Of a stretch of 64,000 nt of DNA, positions 1 to 10,524 are shown one piece after another (the first letter of the stretch is position 1; each line of letters opens with the position of its first letter). The position numbers and the translations under genes were made by a program. A model generated the notes under the pieces. It searched no databases. It was given only the letters and a program-made list of their open reading frames with translations, and was not told the origin of the DNA. Source of the DNA: Arthrobacter sp. SLBN-122 (lineage in GTDB: Bacteria > Actinomycetota > Actinomycetes > Actinomycetales > Micrococcaceae); contig NZ_VFMS01000001.1 in NCBI RefSeq assembly GCF_006715165.1, forward strand, positions 1,364,001-1,428,000, given 5' to 3'.

Positions 1-342
1 CACGCACCAGTCGAATGTGTACTGCGGAACAAAGTCCCCCTCCCGGTACAGGTTCAGGGCGAACGGCTGTGGCACTGGCGCAGGGGCCGGGGCAGCGACG
101 GGCGCCTGGGCTGGGACCGGTGCCGGAATTGGCGTCGCGGACTCGACGGGAGCCGCGGGCGCAGCCAGGGCAGTACCCCCGGACGCGTCTTCAGGCGAAC
201 CTGCCTCAACGGAGGAACCCGCCGAGGCGGCGGGAGCGGGAGTGGCGGCGCCCTCCTGCAATCCGGCCACGGGAACGCAGGCGGTAAGGAATCCGGCCAG
301 GGCAACGAGCCAGGCCACAAGGCGCAGACGGGCACCGGTCAT
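1..342 (-). CDS. Putative lipoprotein, 3' part cut by window edge
   Basis: Only the first 114 codons are in the window; the frame stays open to base 1. The ATG at 342 starts a short basic N-region, a hydrophobic stretch and a lipobox (LTAC, Cys near residue 22), so it is probably an exported, lipid-anchored protein. Residues about 30-95 are low complexity, rich in Ala, Pro, Ser and Glu, as in a flexible spacer that carries a folded domain away from the membrane. The last visible residues (YREGDFVPQYTFDWC) look like the start of a folded domain, but I do not recognise it. The gene is divergent from hyi and shares the 343-534 intergenic region. Confidence 0.7.
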   Translation of the reverse strand, partial: MTGARLRLVAWLVALAGFLTACVPVAGLQEGAATPAPAASAGSSVEAGSPEDASGGTALAAPAAPVESATPIPAPVPAQAPVAAPAPAPVPQPFALNLYREGDFVPQYTFDWCV

Positions 343-407
343 GATCGCTCGTATCCATTCCTGTTGAGCTGGCTTACCTCATACCAGTCTCCTGCCACTG
401 GCTCCCC

Positions 408-437
408 TTGACTACCCCACCCCACTTTCCCTACACT
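408..437 (+). promoter_or_regulatory. Predicted promoter of the glyoxylate/allantoin operon
   Basis: A -35 box TTGACT (408-413), an 18-nt spacer and a -10 box TACACT (432-437) match housekeeping sigma consensus. The transcript would start near 443-445 and read into hyi. The two operator copies start directly behind the -10 box. Confidence 0.6.
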
Positions 438-473
438 TTTCATAAAGCAGAATCTAAATTCCACAAAGCGGAA
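438..473 (+). promoter_or_regulatory. Tandem operator (IclR-type candidate) at the hyi promoter
   Basis: Two 15-bp sites, TTTCATAAAGCAGAA (438-452) and TTCCACAAAGCGGAA (459-473), lie 21 bp apart centre to centre, two helical turns. Each is an imperfect palindrome with TTYC and GGAA/AGAA ends. They cover the predicted transcription start, a repressor position. A third close copy is at 15879-15893 before uraD. Binding by the IclR protein encoded at 16905 is inferred from proximity and function. Confidence 0.6.
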
Positions 474-534
474 ACGGTAAGGAAGCCGGAAGCAAGGGAA
501 GATAGATCAAAGCCCCTCCTCGGAAGGACCTACG

Positions 535-1335
535 ATGACGTACACAGTGAACTGCTCCATCCTCCTCACGGAGCTTCCCCTGCTCGAGCGCCCCGCTGCC
601 GCAAAGGCAGCAGGCTTTGAGGCCGTCGAGTTCTGGTGGCCCTTCGAAACCTCGGTCCCGGCAGACAGCGAGATCACCAAGTTCGAGAACGCCATCACGG
701 ACGCCGGAGTCCAGCTCACGGGCCTGAACTTCAATGCCGGCAACATGCCCGGCGGCGACCGCGGCCTGGTTTCCTGGAAGGGGCGCTGCTCCGAGTTCAA
801 GGACAACATCGACGTCGTGGCCGGCATCGGCGAGCGCCTGGGCTGCAAGGCCTTCAACGCCCTCTACGGCAACCGGCAGGAAGAATTCACTCCGGAGGAG
901 CAGGACGAGCTCGCCGTCAAGAACCTGGCTGCAGCGGCAGAAGGCGTCGCCCGCATCGGCGGCACGGTCCTCCTGGAACCGGTCAGCGGCGCACCCAGGT
1001 ACCCCCTCCTCAGCGCCGACGACGCACTCAAGGTCATCGCCCGCGTCAAGGCGGAGGCCGGCGTCGGAAACATCAAGCTCCTCGCCGACTTCTACCACCT
1101 GGCCGTCAACGGCGACGACGTCCCGGCCGTGATCGAGAACCACGCCAAGGACTTCGGCCACATCCAGATCGCCGACAACCCCGGCCGGGGCGCCCCCGGC
1201 ACCGGCACACTTCCCCTCGGTGAATGGATCGCCCGCAGCCGCGAACTCGGCTACGAGGGCTACATCGGCCTCGAGTACAAGGAACCGCAGGAGACGGCCT
1301 TCAGCTGGGCCATCCGCGACCACGCTTCCCGCTAG
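535..1335 (+). CDS. hyi: Hydroxypyruvate isomerase
   Basis: This 266-residue protein has the xylose isomerase-like TIM barrel of the Hyi family and the family's usual length. It interconverts hydroxypyruvate and tartronate semialdehyde in the cytoplasm. Probable metal-binding acids and histidine are Glu148 (in LLEPVSG), Asp185 (LLADFYH), His209 (GHIQIAD) and Glu247 (IGLEYKE). The ATG at 535 has a GGAAGGA ribosome site 8 nt upstream. It is the first gene of an operon with tartronate semialdehyde reductase, gcl, glycerate kinase and allantoinase, which fixes its role in glyoxylate assimilation. The tandem operator and promoter at 408-473 lie directly upstream. Confidence 0.93.
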   Translation: MTYTVNCSILLTELPLLERPAAAKAAGFEAVEFWWPFETSVPADSEITKFENAITDAGVQLTGLNFNAGNMPGGDRGLVSWKGRCSEFKDNIDVVAGIGERLGCKAFNALYGNRQEEFTPEEQDELAVKNLAAAAEGVARIGGTVLLEPVSGAPRYPLLSADDALKVIARVKAEAGVGNIKLLADFYHLAVNGDDVPAVIENHAKDFGHIQIADNPGRGAPGTGTLPLGEWIARSRELGYEGYIGLEYKEPQETAFSWAIRDHASR

Positions 1336-1390
1336 GCCTTAGCCGCACAGCAGCAAAGACCACACAAGACTTTCAGGAAAGAGAACCATC

Positions 1391-2269
1391 ATGAGCAACG
1401 TTGCAGTCATCGGACTCGGAATCATGGGCCTGCCCATGGCCATCAACCTGGTCAAGGCCGGCCATACCGTCACCGGTTTCAACCGCAGCCAGGACAAGAT
1501 CGACAAGCTCGTCTCTGAAGGCGGCAAGGGCGCCTCGAGCATCGCTGACGCCGTGAAGGATGCCGACGTCGTCATCACCATGGTGCCGGACTCCCCCGAC
1601 GTCGAGGGCGTGGTCAGCGGCAAGGACGGCGTCTTCGCAAATGCAAAGCAGGGCACCCTGTGGATCGACGCCTCCAGCATCCGCCCCGACGTCGCCGTCC
1701 GCCTCGCGGCAGAGGCCAAGGAAGCAGGCATCCGCCCCCTTGACGCCCCGGTCTCCGGCGGCGAACAGGGCGCCATCGACGCCGTCCTCTCCATCATGGT
1801 GGGCGGCGAGAAGGCCGACTTCGACGCCGCCTCGGACGTCCTGAACGCCGTCGGCAAGACCATCGTCCACGTGGGCCCCTCCGGCTCCGGCCAGACCGTC
1901 AAGGCAGCCAACCAGCTCATTGTCGCGGTCAACATCGAGGTCCTCGGCGAGGCCATCGCCTTCCTCGAGGCCTACGGCGTGGACACCGACGCAGCCCTCA
2001 AGGTCCTCGGCGGCGGCCTTGCCGGCTCCAAGGTCCTGGACCAGAAGGGCCAGAAGATGCTGGACCGCAACTTCGACCCCGGCTTCCGCCTGGCCCTGCA
2101 CCACAAGGACCTGGGCATCGTCACCTCCGCCGCCCGCGAAGCCAACGTCGCCATCCCGCTCGGCGCCGTCGTCGCACAGCTCGTCGCCGCCACCGTCAAC
2201 CAGGGCGACGGCGCGCTGGACCACTCCGGACTCTTCAAGCAGGTCCTCCAGCTCAGCGGCCGCAAGTAA
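1391..2269 (+). CDS. glxR: 2-hydroxy-3-oxopropionate (tartronate semialdehyde) reductase
   Basis: This 292-residue protein belongs to the beta-hydroxyacid dehydrogenase family and reduces tartronate semialdehyde to D-glycerate with NAD(P)H. The Rossmann motif GLGIMG is at residues 8-13, the substrate motif DAPVSGG at 118-124, and the probable catalytic lysine is Lys171 in GQTVKAANQ. It takes the product of Gcl (and of Hyi) and feeds glycerate kinase, both encoded in the same operon. A GGAAAG ribosome site precedes the ATG. It is followed by a strong double hairpin at 2303-2371 before gcl. The symbol follows E. coli usage; it is not the corynebacterial CRP-like regulator of the same name. Confidence 0.93.
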   Translation: MSNVAVIGLGIMGLPMAINLVKAGHTVTGFNRSQDKIDKLVSEGGKGASSIADAVKDADVVITMVPDSPDVEGVVSGKDGVFANAKQGTLWIDASSIRPDVAVRLAAEAKEAGIRPLDAPVSGGEQGAIDAVLSIMVGGEKADFDAASDVLNAVGKTIVHVGPSGSGQTVKAANQLIVAVNIEVLGEAIAFLEAYGVDTDAALKVLGGGLAGSKVLDQKGQKMLDRNFDPGFRLALHHKDLGIVTSAAREANVAIPLGAVVAQLVAATVNQGDGALDHSGLFKQVLQLSGRK

Positions 2270-2302
2270 CCCCGGCAGCAGGCAAACCAGCCCCTCCATA
2301 AC

Positions 2303-2371
2303 GGGGCACTTCGACACAGACACGCCGGCCGCCGTCGTCAATTACGACGGCGGCCACCCCCAAAGTGCCCC
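2303..2371 (+). terminator. Nested hairpin between reductase and gcl
   Basis: An outer 9-bp stem (GGGGCACTT 2303-2311 with AAGTGCCCC 2363-2371) encloses a perfect 12-bp stem (2327-2338 with 2344-2355) capped by CAATT. There is no U tract, so this is not a textbook intrinsic terminator. It could protect the upstream mRNA 3' end, cause partial termination, or set the ratio between hyi-glxR and gcl. Confidence 0.6.
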
Positions 2372-2438
2372 ACGACGGTTCGTGGGCGCACTTCAGCACA
2401 CCCAAAAACAGACTTCCCAAGCTTTCAAGGAGCACCCA

Positions 2439-4229
<1,791 letters not shown>

Positions 4230-4231
4230 CC

Positions 4232-5425
4232 ATGCGCGTGGTTATTGCCCCGGACAAGTTCAAGGGATCGCTCTCCGCTCCGGAAGTCTGCAGCCACCTG
4301 GAAAAGGGCCTGCAGCGAGGGGCGGGCGGGAACCTTGAGGTGGTCCGGATTCCGGTGGCCGACGGCGGCGAGGGCACCCTTGACGCCGCCGTCGGCTCCG
4401 GTTTCACCCGCCGGAGCGCAACGGTCGCCGGTCCGCTGGGACAACCAGTGGAAGCCGACTTCGCCGTCCGGGGCCACGAAGCCGTCATCGAGATGGCGAT
4501 GGCGTCCGGGCTCGCGTTGGTGCCAGGCGTGCAAAACGGTGGCCGGCCGGATTCGGCAGCCGCAACCAACGCCACCAGCCTCGGGACCGGCCAGCTCATC
4601 CGCGCCGCATTGGATGCCGGCTGCCGCCGGATCATCCTCGGCGTGGGCGGCAGCGCGAACACCGACGGCGGCGCCGGGCTCCTGCAGGGGCTCGGCGCCA
4701 GGTTCCTGGACAGCAGGAACAACGAACTGCCACCGGGCGGGGCTGCGCTGGCAAACCTGCACAGCATCGATTTCACCGATTTCGAGCCCCGGCTGGTGGA
4801 CACCCGCTTTGTGCTGGCATCCGACGTCGACAACCCGCTGCTGGGCGCCCAGGGCGCCGCTGCGGTTTTCGGCCCGCAAAAGGGTGCCACGCAACAAGAC
4901 GTCGGCATGCTCGACGCCGCCCTGGTCAGGTTTGTCGAAGTCCTGGCCAGGGAAATCGGATTCCGCGCCGTCAAGGCTGCCGAGGCTCCCGGAGCCGGGG
5001 CAGCCGGTGGCGTGGGCTACGCCGCCATCGCTGTCCTGGCCGCCACGCGGCGGCCGGGCATCGACGTCGTCCTTGAATTCACCGGGCTGGCGGACCGCCT
5101 CGCCGGCGCCGACCTGGTGATCACCGGCGAAGGCAGCCTGGACGAGCAAAGCCTGCTGGGCAAGACCCCCATGGGTGTCGCCCGCGCCGCCGCCGCCCAG
5201 GGCGTTCCCGTCGTCGCCGTCTGCGGCCGGACTACCCTGGACCACGGCCAGGCGGCTGCCGCCGGATTCGAGGACATCCACGCTTTGACGGCGCTGGAAA
5301 GCGATGTAAACAGGTGCATAGCAGAGGCAGGACCGCTGCTGGAGCAGTTGGGCACCCAGATCAGTGCGGGACTCGCGGCCAACAGGCCCGCCACCGCAAG
5401 TACCAAGGAGGACCTCCGTGTCTGA
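4232..5425 (+). CDS. glxK: Glycerate kinase (GarK/GlxK type)
   Basis: This 397-residue kinase phosphorylates D-glycerate to 2- or 3-phosphoglycerate, the exit of the glyoxylate pathway into glycolysis. The N-terminal signature APDKFKGS (6-13), [11 protein letters not shown] in the middle and the late [11 protein letters not shown] motif identify the family. It sits two bases after gcl and its last 8 nt overlap the GTG start of allB, so the three genes should be co-translated. Which phosphoglycerate is made cannot be told from sequence; bacterial members of this family usually give 2-phosphoglycerate. Confidence 0.92.
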   Translation: MRVVIAPDKFKGSLSAPEVCSHLEKGLQRGAGGNLEVVRIPVADGGEGTLDAAVGSGFTRRSATVAGPLGQPVEADFAVRGHEAVIEMAMASGLALVPGVQNGGRPDSAAATNATSLGTGQLIRAALDAGCRRIILGVGGSANTDGGAGLLQGLGARFLDSRNNELPPGGAALANLHSIDFTDFEPRLVDTRFVLASDVDNPLLGAQGAAAVFGPQKGATQQDVGMLDAALVRFVEVLAREIGFRAVKAAEAPGAGAAGGVGYAAIAVLAATRRPGIDVVLEFTGLADRLAGADLVITGEGSLDEQSLLGKTPMGVARAAAAQGVPVVAVCGRTTLDHGQAAAAGFEDIHALTALESDVNRCIAEAGPLLEQLGTQISAGLAANRPATASTKEDLRV

Positions 5426-6761
5426 AGAACGTTTTGACCTGGTCATCCGGGGCCGGCGCATCCTCACCACCGCCGGCATCGCACCCCGTGAAGTGGGCGT
5501 CCGGAACGGCAGGATCGTGGCCATCGAACCGCTGGGCAACGGCCTGGCCGGTGCTGAAGTCATTGAACTCGCCGACGACGAAACCCTGCTGCCCGGCCTG
5601 GTGGACACCCATGTCCACGTCAATGAGCCGGGCCGCACCGAGTGGGAAGGCTTCGCCTCCGCCACCCGGGCAGCGGCGGCCGGCGGCGTGACCACCATCA
5701 TCGACATGCCGCTGAACTCCGTCCCGCCCACCACCACTGTGGAAAACCTCAAGCTCAAGTGCGAGGTGGCAGAGGACCAGGCGTTCATCGACGTCGGATT
5801 CTGGGGCGGCGCCATCCCCGGCAACAAGGCCGACCTGCGCCCCCTGCATGACGAGGGCGTGTTCGGCTTCAAGTGCTTCCTCCTGCACTCGGGCGTGGAC
5901 GAGTTCCCGCATCTGGACGCGGACGAGATGGAGGAGGACATGGCCGAGCTGAAGTCCTTCGATTCCCTCATGATCGTCCATGCCGAGGACTCGCACGCCA
6001 TTGACCGCGCCCCGCACCCCGGCGGTGACCACTACCAGACCTTCCTGGCCTCCCGCCCCCGCGGCGCCGAGAACAAGGCGATCGCCGAGGTCATCGAACG
6101 GGCCCGCTGGACTGGTGCCCGTGCGCACATCCTGCACCTGTCGTCGTCGGACGCGCTGCCCATGATCGCTTCCGCAAAGCGCGACGGCGTGAAGCTCACC
6201 GTTGAAACCTGCCCGCACTACCTCACCCTGATGGCCGAGGAAATTCCGGACGGTGCCACCGCCTACAAGTGCTGCCCGCCCATCCGCGAGGCCTCCAACC
6301 GCGAACTGCTGTGGCAGGGCCTGCAGGACGGCACCATCGACTGCATCGTCTCGGACCACTCCCCCTCCACGCTGGACCTGAAGGACCTGGAAAACGGCGA
6401 CTTCGCCGTGGCCTGGGGCGGAGTCTCCTCGCTGCAGCTGGGCCTGTCCCTGATCTGGACCGAGGCCCGGCACCGCGGGATCCCGCTGGAGCAGGTGGTG
6501 TCCTGGATGGCGGCGAAGCCCGCCAGCCTGGCCCGCCTCACGAACAAGGGGCAGCTGGCGCTGGGCTACGACGCGGACTTCGCCATTTTCGCGCCGGACG
6601 AGGCGTTCGTGGTGGACGTGTCAAAGCTCAAGCACAAGAACCCGATCACCCCGTACGACGGCAAAGCGCTGTCCGGTGTGGTGCGCAAGACCTTCCTCCG
6701 CGGTGCCGCAGTGGACGGCCAGACCCCAACGGGCAGGCTGATCCGCCGCGGCGGCGTCTAG
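5418..6761 (+). CDS. allB: Allantoinase
   Basis: This 447-residue cyclic amidohydrolase opens the hydantoin ring of allantoin to give allantoate. The binuclear metal site is visible: His65 and His67 in [10 protein letters not shown], the probable carbamylated Lys152 in GFKCFLL, His188 in IVHAEDS, His240 in HILHLSS and Asp313 in SDHSPS. I chose the GTG at 5418, with an AAGGAGG site 6 nt upstream; an in-frame ATG at 5364 lies inside glxK without a ribosome site. No allantoate amidohydrolase or uricase is in the window, so the urate-to-glyoxylate route must be completed elsewhere. The gene belongs to the operon that starts at hyi. Confidence 0.95.
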   Translation: MSEERFDLVIRGRRILTTAGIAPREVGVRNGRIVAIEPLGNGLAGAEVIELADDETLLPGLVDTHVHVNEPGRTEWEGFASATRAAAAGGVTTIIDMPLNSVPPTTTVENLKLKCEVAEDQAFIDVGFWGGAIPGNKADLRPLHDEGVFGFKCFLLHSGVDEFPHLDADEMEEDMAELKSFDSLMIVHAEDSHAIDRAPHPGGDHYQTFLASRPRGAENKAIAEVIERARWTGARAHILHLSSSDALPMIASAKRDGVKLTVETCPHYLTLMAEEIPDGATAYKCCPPIREASNRELLWQGLQDGTIDCIVSDHSPSTLDLKDLENGDFAVAWGGVSSLQLGLSLIWTEARHRGIPLEQVVSWMAAKPASLARLTNKGQLALGYDADFAIFAPDEAFVVDVSKLKHKNPITPYDGKALSGVVRKTFLRGAAVDGQTPTGRLIRRGGV

Positions 6762-6770
6762 GGACGCGCC

Positions 6771-7421
6771 ATGGCAGTGGAAGTCCACCATCCAAGGACG
6801 GCGTACCGTCCGCGGGTGGCCCCACCCAAAGCTGCCGCCCGCGGACTCGCCGTATGGGTGGTCCCGGCCGAAGGAACCAGCCCGGAAATCCTGCGCCACG
6901 CCGCCCAAATGGTCCTGGCAAGGGCCCTCGAAACTGCTCCGGAGGCGGAAGTCCACTGGCCTGCCGCCGGAGCCCCCACGTCCGCCGCGGAGGGAGACGC
7001 AGCCGACTCCTCTCCGTCTCCTTCCGCGGCGGAGGCAGCCGGCCCGGCACTTTCAAAGGACGACGGCGGCACCCGCCTGCCGCCGTCGGCCGGCCCCGTC
7101 AGCCGGGTCGCCGTGGACCTCGCCGCGGACACCGTCCTGCTGGACGGCAGGCCCGTGGCCCTGACCGGAGTCGAATACAAAGTGCTGCGCTACCTGGTGA
7201 CCCATCTGTCCCGGACGGTGGGCCGCGAGGAACTGCAGGAGTTCCTGGAATCGCTGGATTTTCCCGGCGCCACGGCACGATCCATCGACGTCTACGTGGG
7301 CAGGATCCGCAAGAAACTGGGCAACGCCCGCCATGCCGTGGCCACCGTCCGCGGCGGCGGATACCAGTTTGTGCCGGGTCCGCACGCAGCCGTTCGTGGA
7401 CCGGCGGAATACTGCATATGA
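6771..7421 (+). CDS. Orphan winged-helix (OmpR-type) DNA-binding protein
   Basis: The C-terminal half (residues about 112-205) is a Trans_reg_C winged helix as in OmpR/PhoB: a short beta strand with LAADTVLLDGRPVALT, then TGVEYKVLRYLV, the recognition region around SIDVYVGRIRKKLG and the wing VRGGGYQFV. There is no receiver domain with phospho-acceptor Asp. The N-terminal half is Ala/Pro-rich with no fold I recognise. The ATG lies 9 nt after the allB stop, so it may be transcribed with the allantoin operon. What signal it reads is unknown; it could be a constitutive or protein-gated regulator. Confidence 0.75.
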   Translation: MAVEVHHPRTAYRPRVAPPKAAARGLAVWVVPAEGTSPEILRHAAQMVLARALETAPEAEVHWPAAGAPTSAAEGDAADSSPSPSAAEAAGPALSKDDGGTRLPPSAGPVSRVAVDLAADTVLLDGRPVALTGVEYKVLRYLVTHLSRTVGREELQEFLESLDFPGATARSIDVYVGRIRKKLGNARHAVATVRGGGYQFVPGPHAAVRGPAEYCI

Positions 7422-7502
7422 CGCGCTGGTTTGTATCACTAAGCGGCAACCCGCTTCACTTGATGTTTGGCCATCACTGACCGAGTCTTACAAAGGAACG
7501 CC

Positions 7503-7982
7503 ATGAGCCCCACCCTGACCACCAAGCTTCAGCCCGGCACCCCGGCTCCTGAATTCACCCTCCGGGACGCCCAGGGCCGGGAGACCTCCTTGGCCGACTT
7601 CCGCGGCAGGAACGTCATTGTCTACTTCTACCCGAAGGCCGCCACCCCCGGCTGCACCACCGAGGCCTGCGACTTCCGGGACAGCCTGGCATCCCTCCAG
7701 GGCAAGGGCTACGAGGTTGTAGGCATCTCCCCGGATGCCCAGGAAGCCCTCTCCGGCTTTACCGGCGATTTCTCCCTGACCTTCCCGCTGCTCTCCGACC
7801 CCGACCACACTGTTGCCCTGGCCTACGGCGCCTGGGGCGAGAAGCTGGTCCACGGCGAAATCCACGAGGGCATTGTCCGCTCCACGGTTGTGGTGGACCC
7901 CGAAGGAAAAGTCACCCTGGCCCAGTACCAGGTGCAGGCCGACGGCCACGTCGCCCGCCTCAAGGAAGCCCTGGGCGTCTAG
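7503..7982 (+). CDS. bcp: Thioredoxin-dependent peroxiredoxin (BCP/PrxQ type)
   Basis: This 159-residue cytoplasmic peroxidase reduces hydroperoxides with thioredoxin. The peroxidatic cysteine is Cys51 in the motif TPGCTTEACDF, with Cys56 five residues on, the usual resolving position in this subgroup. The length fits the family. The ATG at 7503 is supported by an AAAGGAAC site. A small perfect hairpin (AAGCGG-CAAC-CCGCTT, 7441-7456) separates it from the winged-helix gene, so it probably has its own promoter. Confidence 0.93.
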   Translation: MSPTLTTKLQPGTPAPEFTLRDAQGRETSLADFRGRNVIVYFYPKAATPGCTTEACDFRDSLASLQGKGYEVVGISPDAQEALSGFTGDFSLTFPLLSDPDHTVALAYGAWGEKLVHGEIHEGIVRSTVVVDPEGKVTLAQYQVQADGHVARLKEALGV

Positions 7983-8050
7983 GACGCGCCATCACCTTCC
8001 GCGCCGTTTGACCGGACGCCCTGGCACTTTTTGGCCGGGGCGTTCGGCGT

Positions 8051-9445
8051 TTAACCGGCCGCCTTCGCCTCTGCCGCCACCTGCGCATAGGAATCCGAGA
8101 CGCGGCGATAGACCGGCGTCAGGAAGGCCAGCAGGGCGGCCGCGATCATGATGATGCCGCCCGCCAGGAAAACCAGGGCGATGCCCCGCGAGGTGCCCTC
8201 GCCCAGCAGCGGGGCCAGCCGCGCCGCGCCGTCTGCGGACCGCGCGTAGGGAATGATCCAGAACTGGGCAATGGGGGCGATCAGGAACGCCGTCACGGGC
8301 GCCGCAGCTGACTCGAATGCCATGGCGAAGCCGAAGACCCGGCCCTGCCGCTCCAACGGAACCACCCGCTGGATCACGGTCTGTTCCGCCGCCTCCACGA
8401 ACGGGACCAGCACCAGGTACAGCCAGATCCCCAGGATGTAAAGCCACGCCCACTCCCGCAGCGTGAACACCGCACCGATCACGCCCATGGCCGCCACCGC
8501 AGCCAGCAGGGTCCGCAGGGGATTGGCGCCCAGCCCGAACTTGCCGATCAGGGCCCCGCCGATGATGAACCCGGTGGATCCCACCGCGAAGACGGCGCCC
8601 CACATCTCCACGGAAAACATTTCCAGCCCGTACGGATCCATCAGCGCCATGTAGACGCCGCCGATGAAGTTGTTGAACGTGGAAAACAGGATCAGCGCGA
8701 ACAGCCCCGAGATGGCCAGCACGGCAGCGAGCGAGCCCCGGAGGTCGAACCCGCCGTGCGCGTCGGTTGCAGCGGCCCGCACCTCCTCGGGCATCCGCAG
8801 GGTCAGCAGGTGGCCAAAGGCCCCCGCTGTGAGCACCAGGGCGGTGGCAATGGTCCAGCCCATACCCAGCAGCCCCACCGATAATCCGGACAGCAGGGAG
8901 GTGACGACGAACATCAGCCCCTGCACCATCCCCACCAGCCCGTTGGCGTTGGCGCGGCGCTCCGGTTCGATGAGGATGGTCACGGTGGTGGAGAGGGCAA
9001 TGTTCCGCAGGTTCTCCACCACGGCGCCGATCAGGATGACCAGGGTGAAGACCCAGAACCACGGGCCCCCCAGATCCAGCAGGGACGTGGCCGGCGTCAG
9101 CAGGAACATCACCCCTGACAGCACGAACATCACCAGCGTGAAGCCGGCAGCAAAGCGGATCACGGCCAGCTTGCGGTACCGGTCCACGAAGGTGCCGAAA
9201 CTGATGCTGGAGAGTGCAATGAGCAGCATGTACGCGCCGCCCACCACGCCGGTGGCGATCACGTTGCGCGTCTCCAGGTATAGCCAGAACGTCAGGGCGA
9301 ACCACAGGTAGCTGGTGGTGATGTTGGCCAGGGCGGTGTTGACCAGGATGCCGGTGAAGGTCCGGGAGCGTTCGGCTGGACTGCGCGGGGAGGTGCCGGC
9401 GGTATCCGGACCCGCAGCAGCCTTGCCCGGTTCCTGCTGGGTCAT
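8051..9445 (-). CDS. MFS transporter, 464 residues
   Basis: This is a 12-helix major facilitator protein of the MFS_1/drug-exporter type. A short charged N-terminus with SPAERSRTF is followed by regular hydrophobic helices; loop 2-3 carries the FVDRYRK motif typical of MFS, and the second half has GALIGKFGLG in the equivalent loop. The substrate cannot be read from sequence; similar actinobacterial proteins are annotated as multidrug or siderophore exporters. It stands alone, convergent with the peroxiredoxin and divergent from the small gene at 9544, so there is no metabolic context. Confidence 0.85.
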   Translation of the reverse strand: MTQQEPGKAAAGPDTAGTSPRSPAERSRTFTGILVNTALANITTSYLWFALTFWLYLETRNVIATGVVGGAYMLLIALSSISFGTFVDRYRKLAVIRFAAGFTLVMFVLSGVMFLLTPATSLLDLGGPWFWVFTLVILIGAVVENLRNIALSTTVTILIEPERRANANGLVGMVQGLMFVVTSLLSGLSVGLLGMGWTIATALVLTAGAFGHLLTLRMPEEVRAAATDAHGGFDLRGSLAAVLAISGLFALILFSTFNNFIGGVYMALMDPYGLEMFSVEMWGAVFAVGSTGFIIGGALIGKFGLGANPLRTLLAAVAAMGVIGAVFTLREWAWLYILGIWLYLVLVPFVEAAEQTVIQRVVPLERQGRVFGFAMAFESAAAPVTAFLIAPIAQFWIIPYARSADGAARLAPLLGEGTSRGIALVFLAGGIIMIAAALLAFLTPVYRRVSDSYAQVAAEAKAAG

Positions 9446-9543
9446 GGGTTCCAGTGTAGTGAGGCACCATAATTGCCAACAGGGTGGAAACTAGGCTGAT
9501 GGGGAGGGCGCTCAACTCCAACCCAACGAGGGAAGGGACGGGC

Positions 9544-9942
9544 ATGGACCACGGGACGGATCAGGAAACCCCGGACGACGGGACGGATCCCCGCCTCCTG
9601 CTGCTGTTGGACTCGGTCTTTGGGACAGGCCCCGACGCAACCCTGGAACTCACCGTGGTGGTTGACGGTGCCGTCATTTCGGGGTCGGCTGTGTCGGAGC
9701 ATTCGTGGACCCAGCGCCAGAATGACCAGGTGCGGATCGGCAGCTGGGCCATCGCCGGGGTTCTCGACTCGTGGGAAGCCGGGGCGGATGCAGCCGATAT
9801 CCGCACTGGAGGCCAGCCACGGTACATCCATTTCCTGGGGCCAGTCCTGCTTTCCGGAGGTGTCAGGGTGCCCCTCCAGGCAACCAGGGTTGATGTCCGC
9901 AAGGTCGCGGCATGGAGCGTCGGCAGGCTACCGGAAGACTAG
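9544..9942 (+). CDS. Conserved hypothetical protein, 132 residues
   Basis: I do not recognise this protein securely. The N-terminus is acidic (DHGTDQETPDDGTDP). The core TLELTVVVDGAVISGSAVSE is a beta-hairpin-like stretch that recalls the GvpU family of small accessory proteins, but no gas vesicle genes are nearby and the resemblance is weak. The start at 9544 is preferred over an ATG at 9484 because a GGGAAGG site precedes it. The GNAT gene follows 9 nt after its stop, which suggests an operon. Confidence 0.6.
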   Translation: MDHGTDQETPDDGTDPRLLLLLDSVFGTGPDATLELTVVVDGAVISGSAVSEHSWTQRQNDQVRIGSWAIAGVLDSWEAGADAADIRTGGQPRYIHFLGPVLLSGGVRVPLQATRVDVRKVAAWSVGRLPED

Positions 9943-9951
9943 GATGGCCGC

Positions 9952-10524
9952 ATGGCCATTGAGGTGCACCCGGCGACGAACTTCGAGGACGTGAAGGCAG
10001 TGTTGGGGCCCAAGCGGCCTGACGCCACGGTCTGCTGGTGCCTCAGCTACCGGATCCCTTCCAAACAGAACGTTGCCCTCCGTGCTGAAGAGCGCGGGGA
10101 GCTGGTCCGGCAGCTGGTGGCTCAGGATCCGCCGCCCGGGGTGGTGGCGTACGACGGCGGCGAACCAGTCGGGTGGGCAGCGGTCCATCCACGTGCGGAC
10201 ACCAGTTTCGCCCGGAACCGAAAAATCCCGCACGTCGACGACCAGGACGCCTGGTCCGTGTGGTGCCTCCGCGTCCGTCCCGGCCACCGCGGCAAAGGTA
10301 TCTCGCACCATCTCCTGGCCGGCGCCGTGGCCATGGCCCGCTCCCACGGAGCACGCACCATCGAGGGCTATCCCGTAGACAACAAGGGCAGCAAGGTTGA
10401 CCTCACCATGGCCTACGTGGGCACCCGGAAACTGTTCGAGGACGCAGGCTTCACCAAGGCGGCGGACACCCAATCGGTGCTGAACGGCTTCCCACGGGTA
10501 CTCATGCGGTTGGAGTTGGCATGA
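9952..10524 (+). CDS. GNAT-family N-acetyltransferase
   Basis: This 190-residue protein has the acetyl-CoA binding motif A of GNAT enzymes, VRPGHRGKGISHHLL, near residues 107-121, followed by a helix and the typical late beta strand with a LFEDAGF motif. The acceptor substrate is unknown. A tryptophan- and cysteine-rich patch (VCWCLSYR) near residue 30 is the kind seen in a GNAT subgroup that often sits beside DUF or resistance genes. Its stop overlaps the start of the next gene by ATGA, so the two are translationally coupled. Confidence 0.85.
   Translation: MAIEVHPATNFEDVKAVLGPKRPDATVCWCLSYRIPSKQNVALRAEERGELVRQLVAQDPPPGVVAYDGGEPVGWAAVHPRADTSFARNRKIPHVDDQDAWSVWCLRVRPGHRGKGISHHLLAGAVAMARSHGARTIEGYPVDNKGSKVDLTMAYVGTRKLFEDAGFTKAADTQSVLNGFPRVLMRLELA

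Noticed and set aside
5364..5417. Upstream in-frame ATG for allantoinase
   Set aside because: It lies inside the glycerate kinase gene without a ribosome site; the GTG at 5418 has AAGGAGG and matches family length.
7441..7456. AAGCGG-CAAC-CCGCTT hairpin as terminator of the winged-helix gene
   Set aside because: Only 6 bp and no T run; kept as a remark but not called as a feature.
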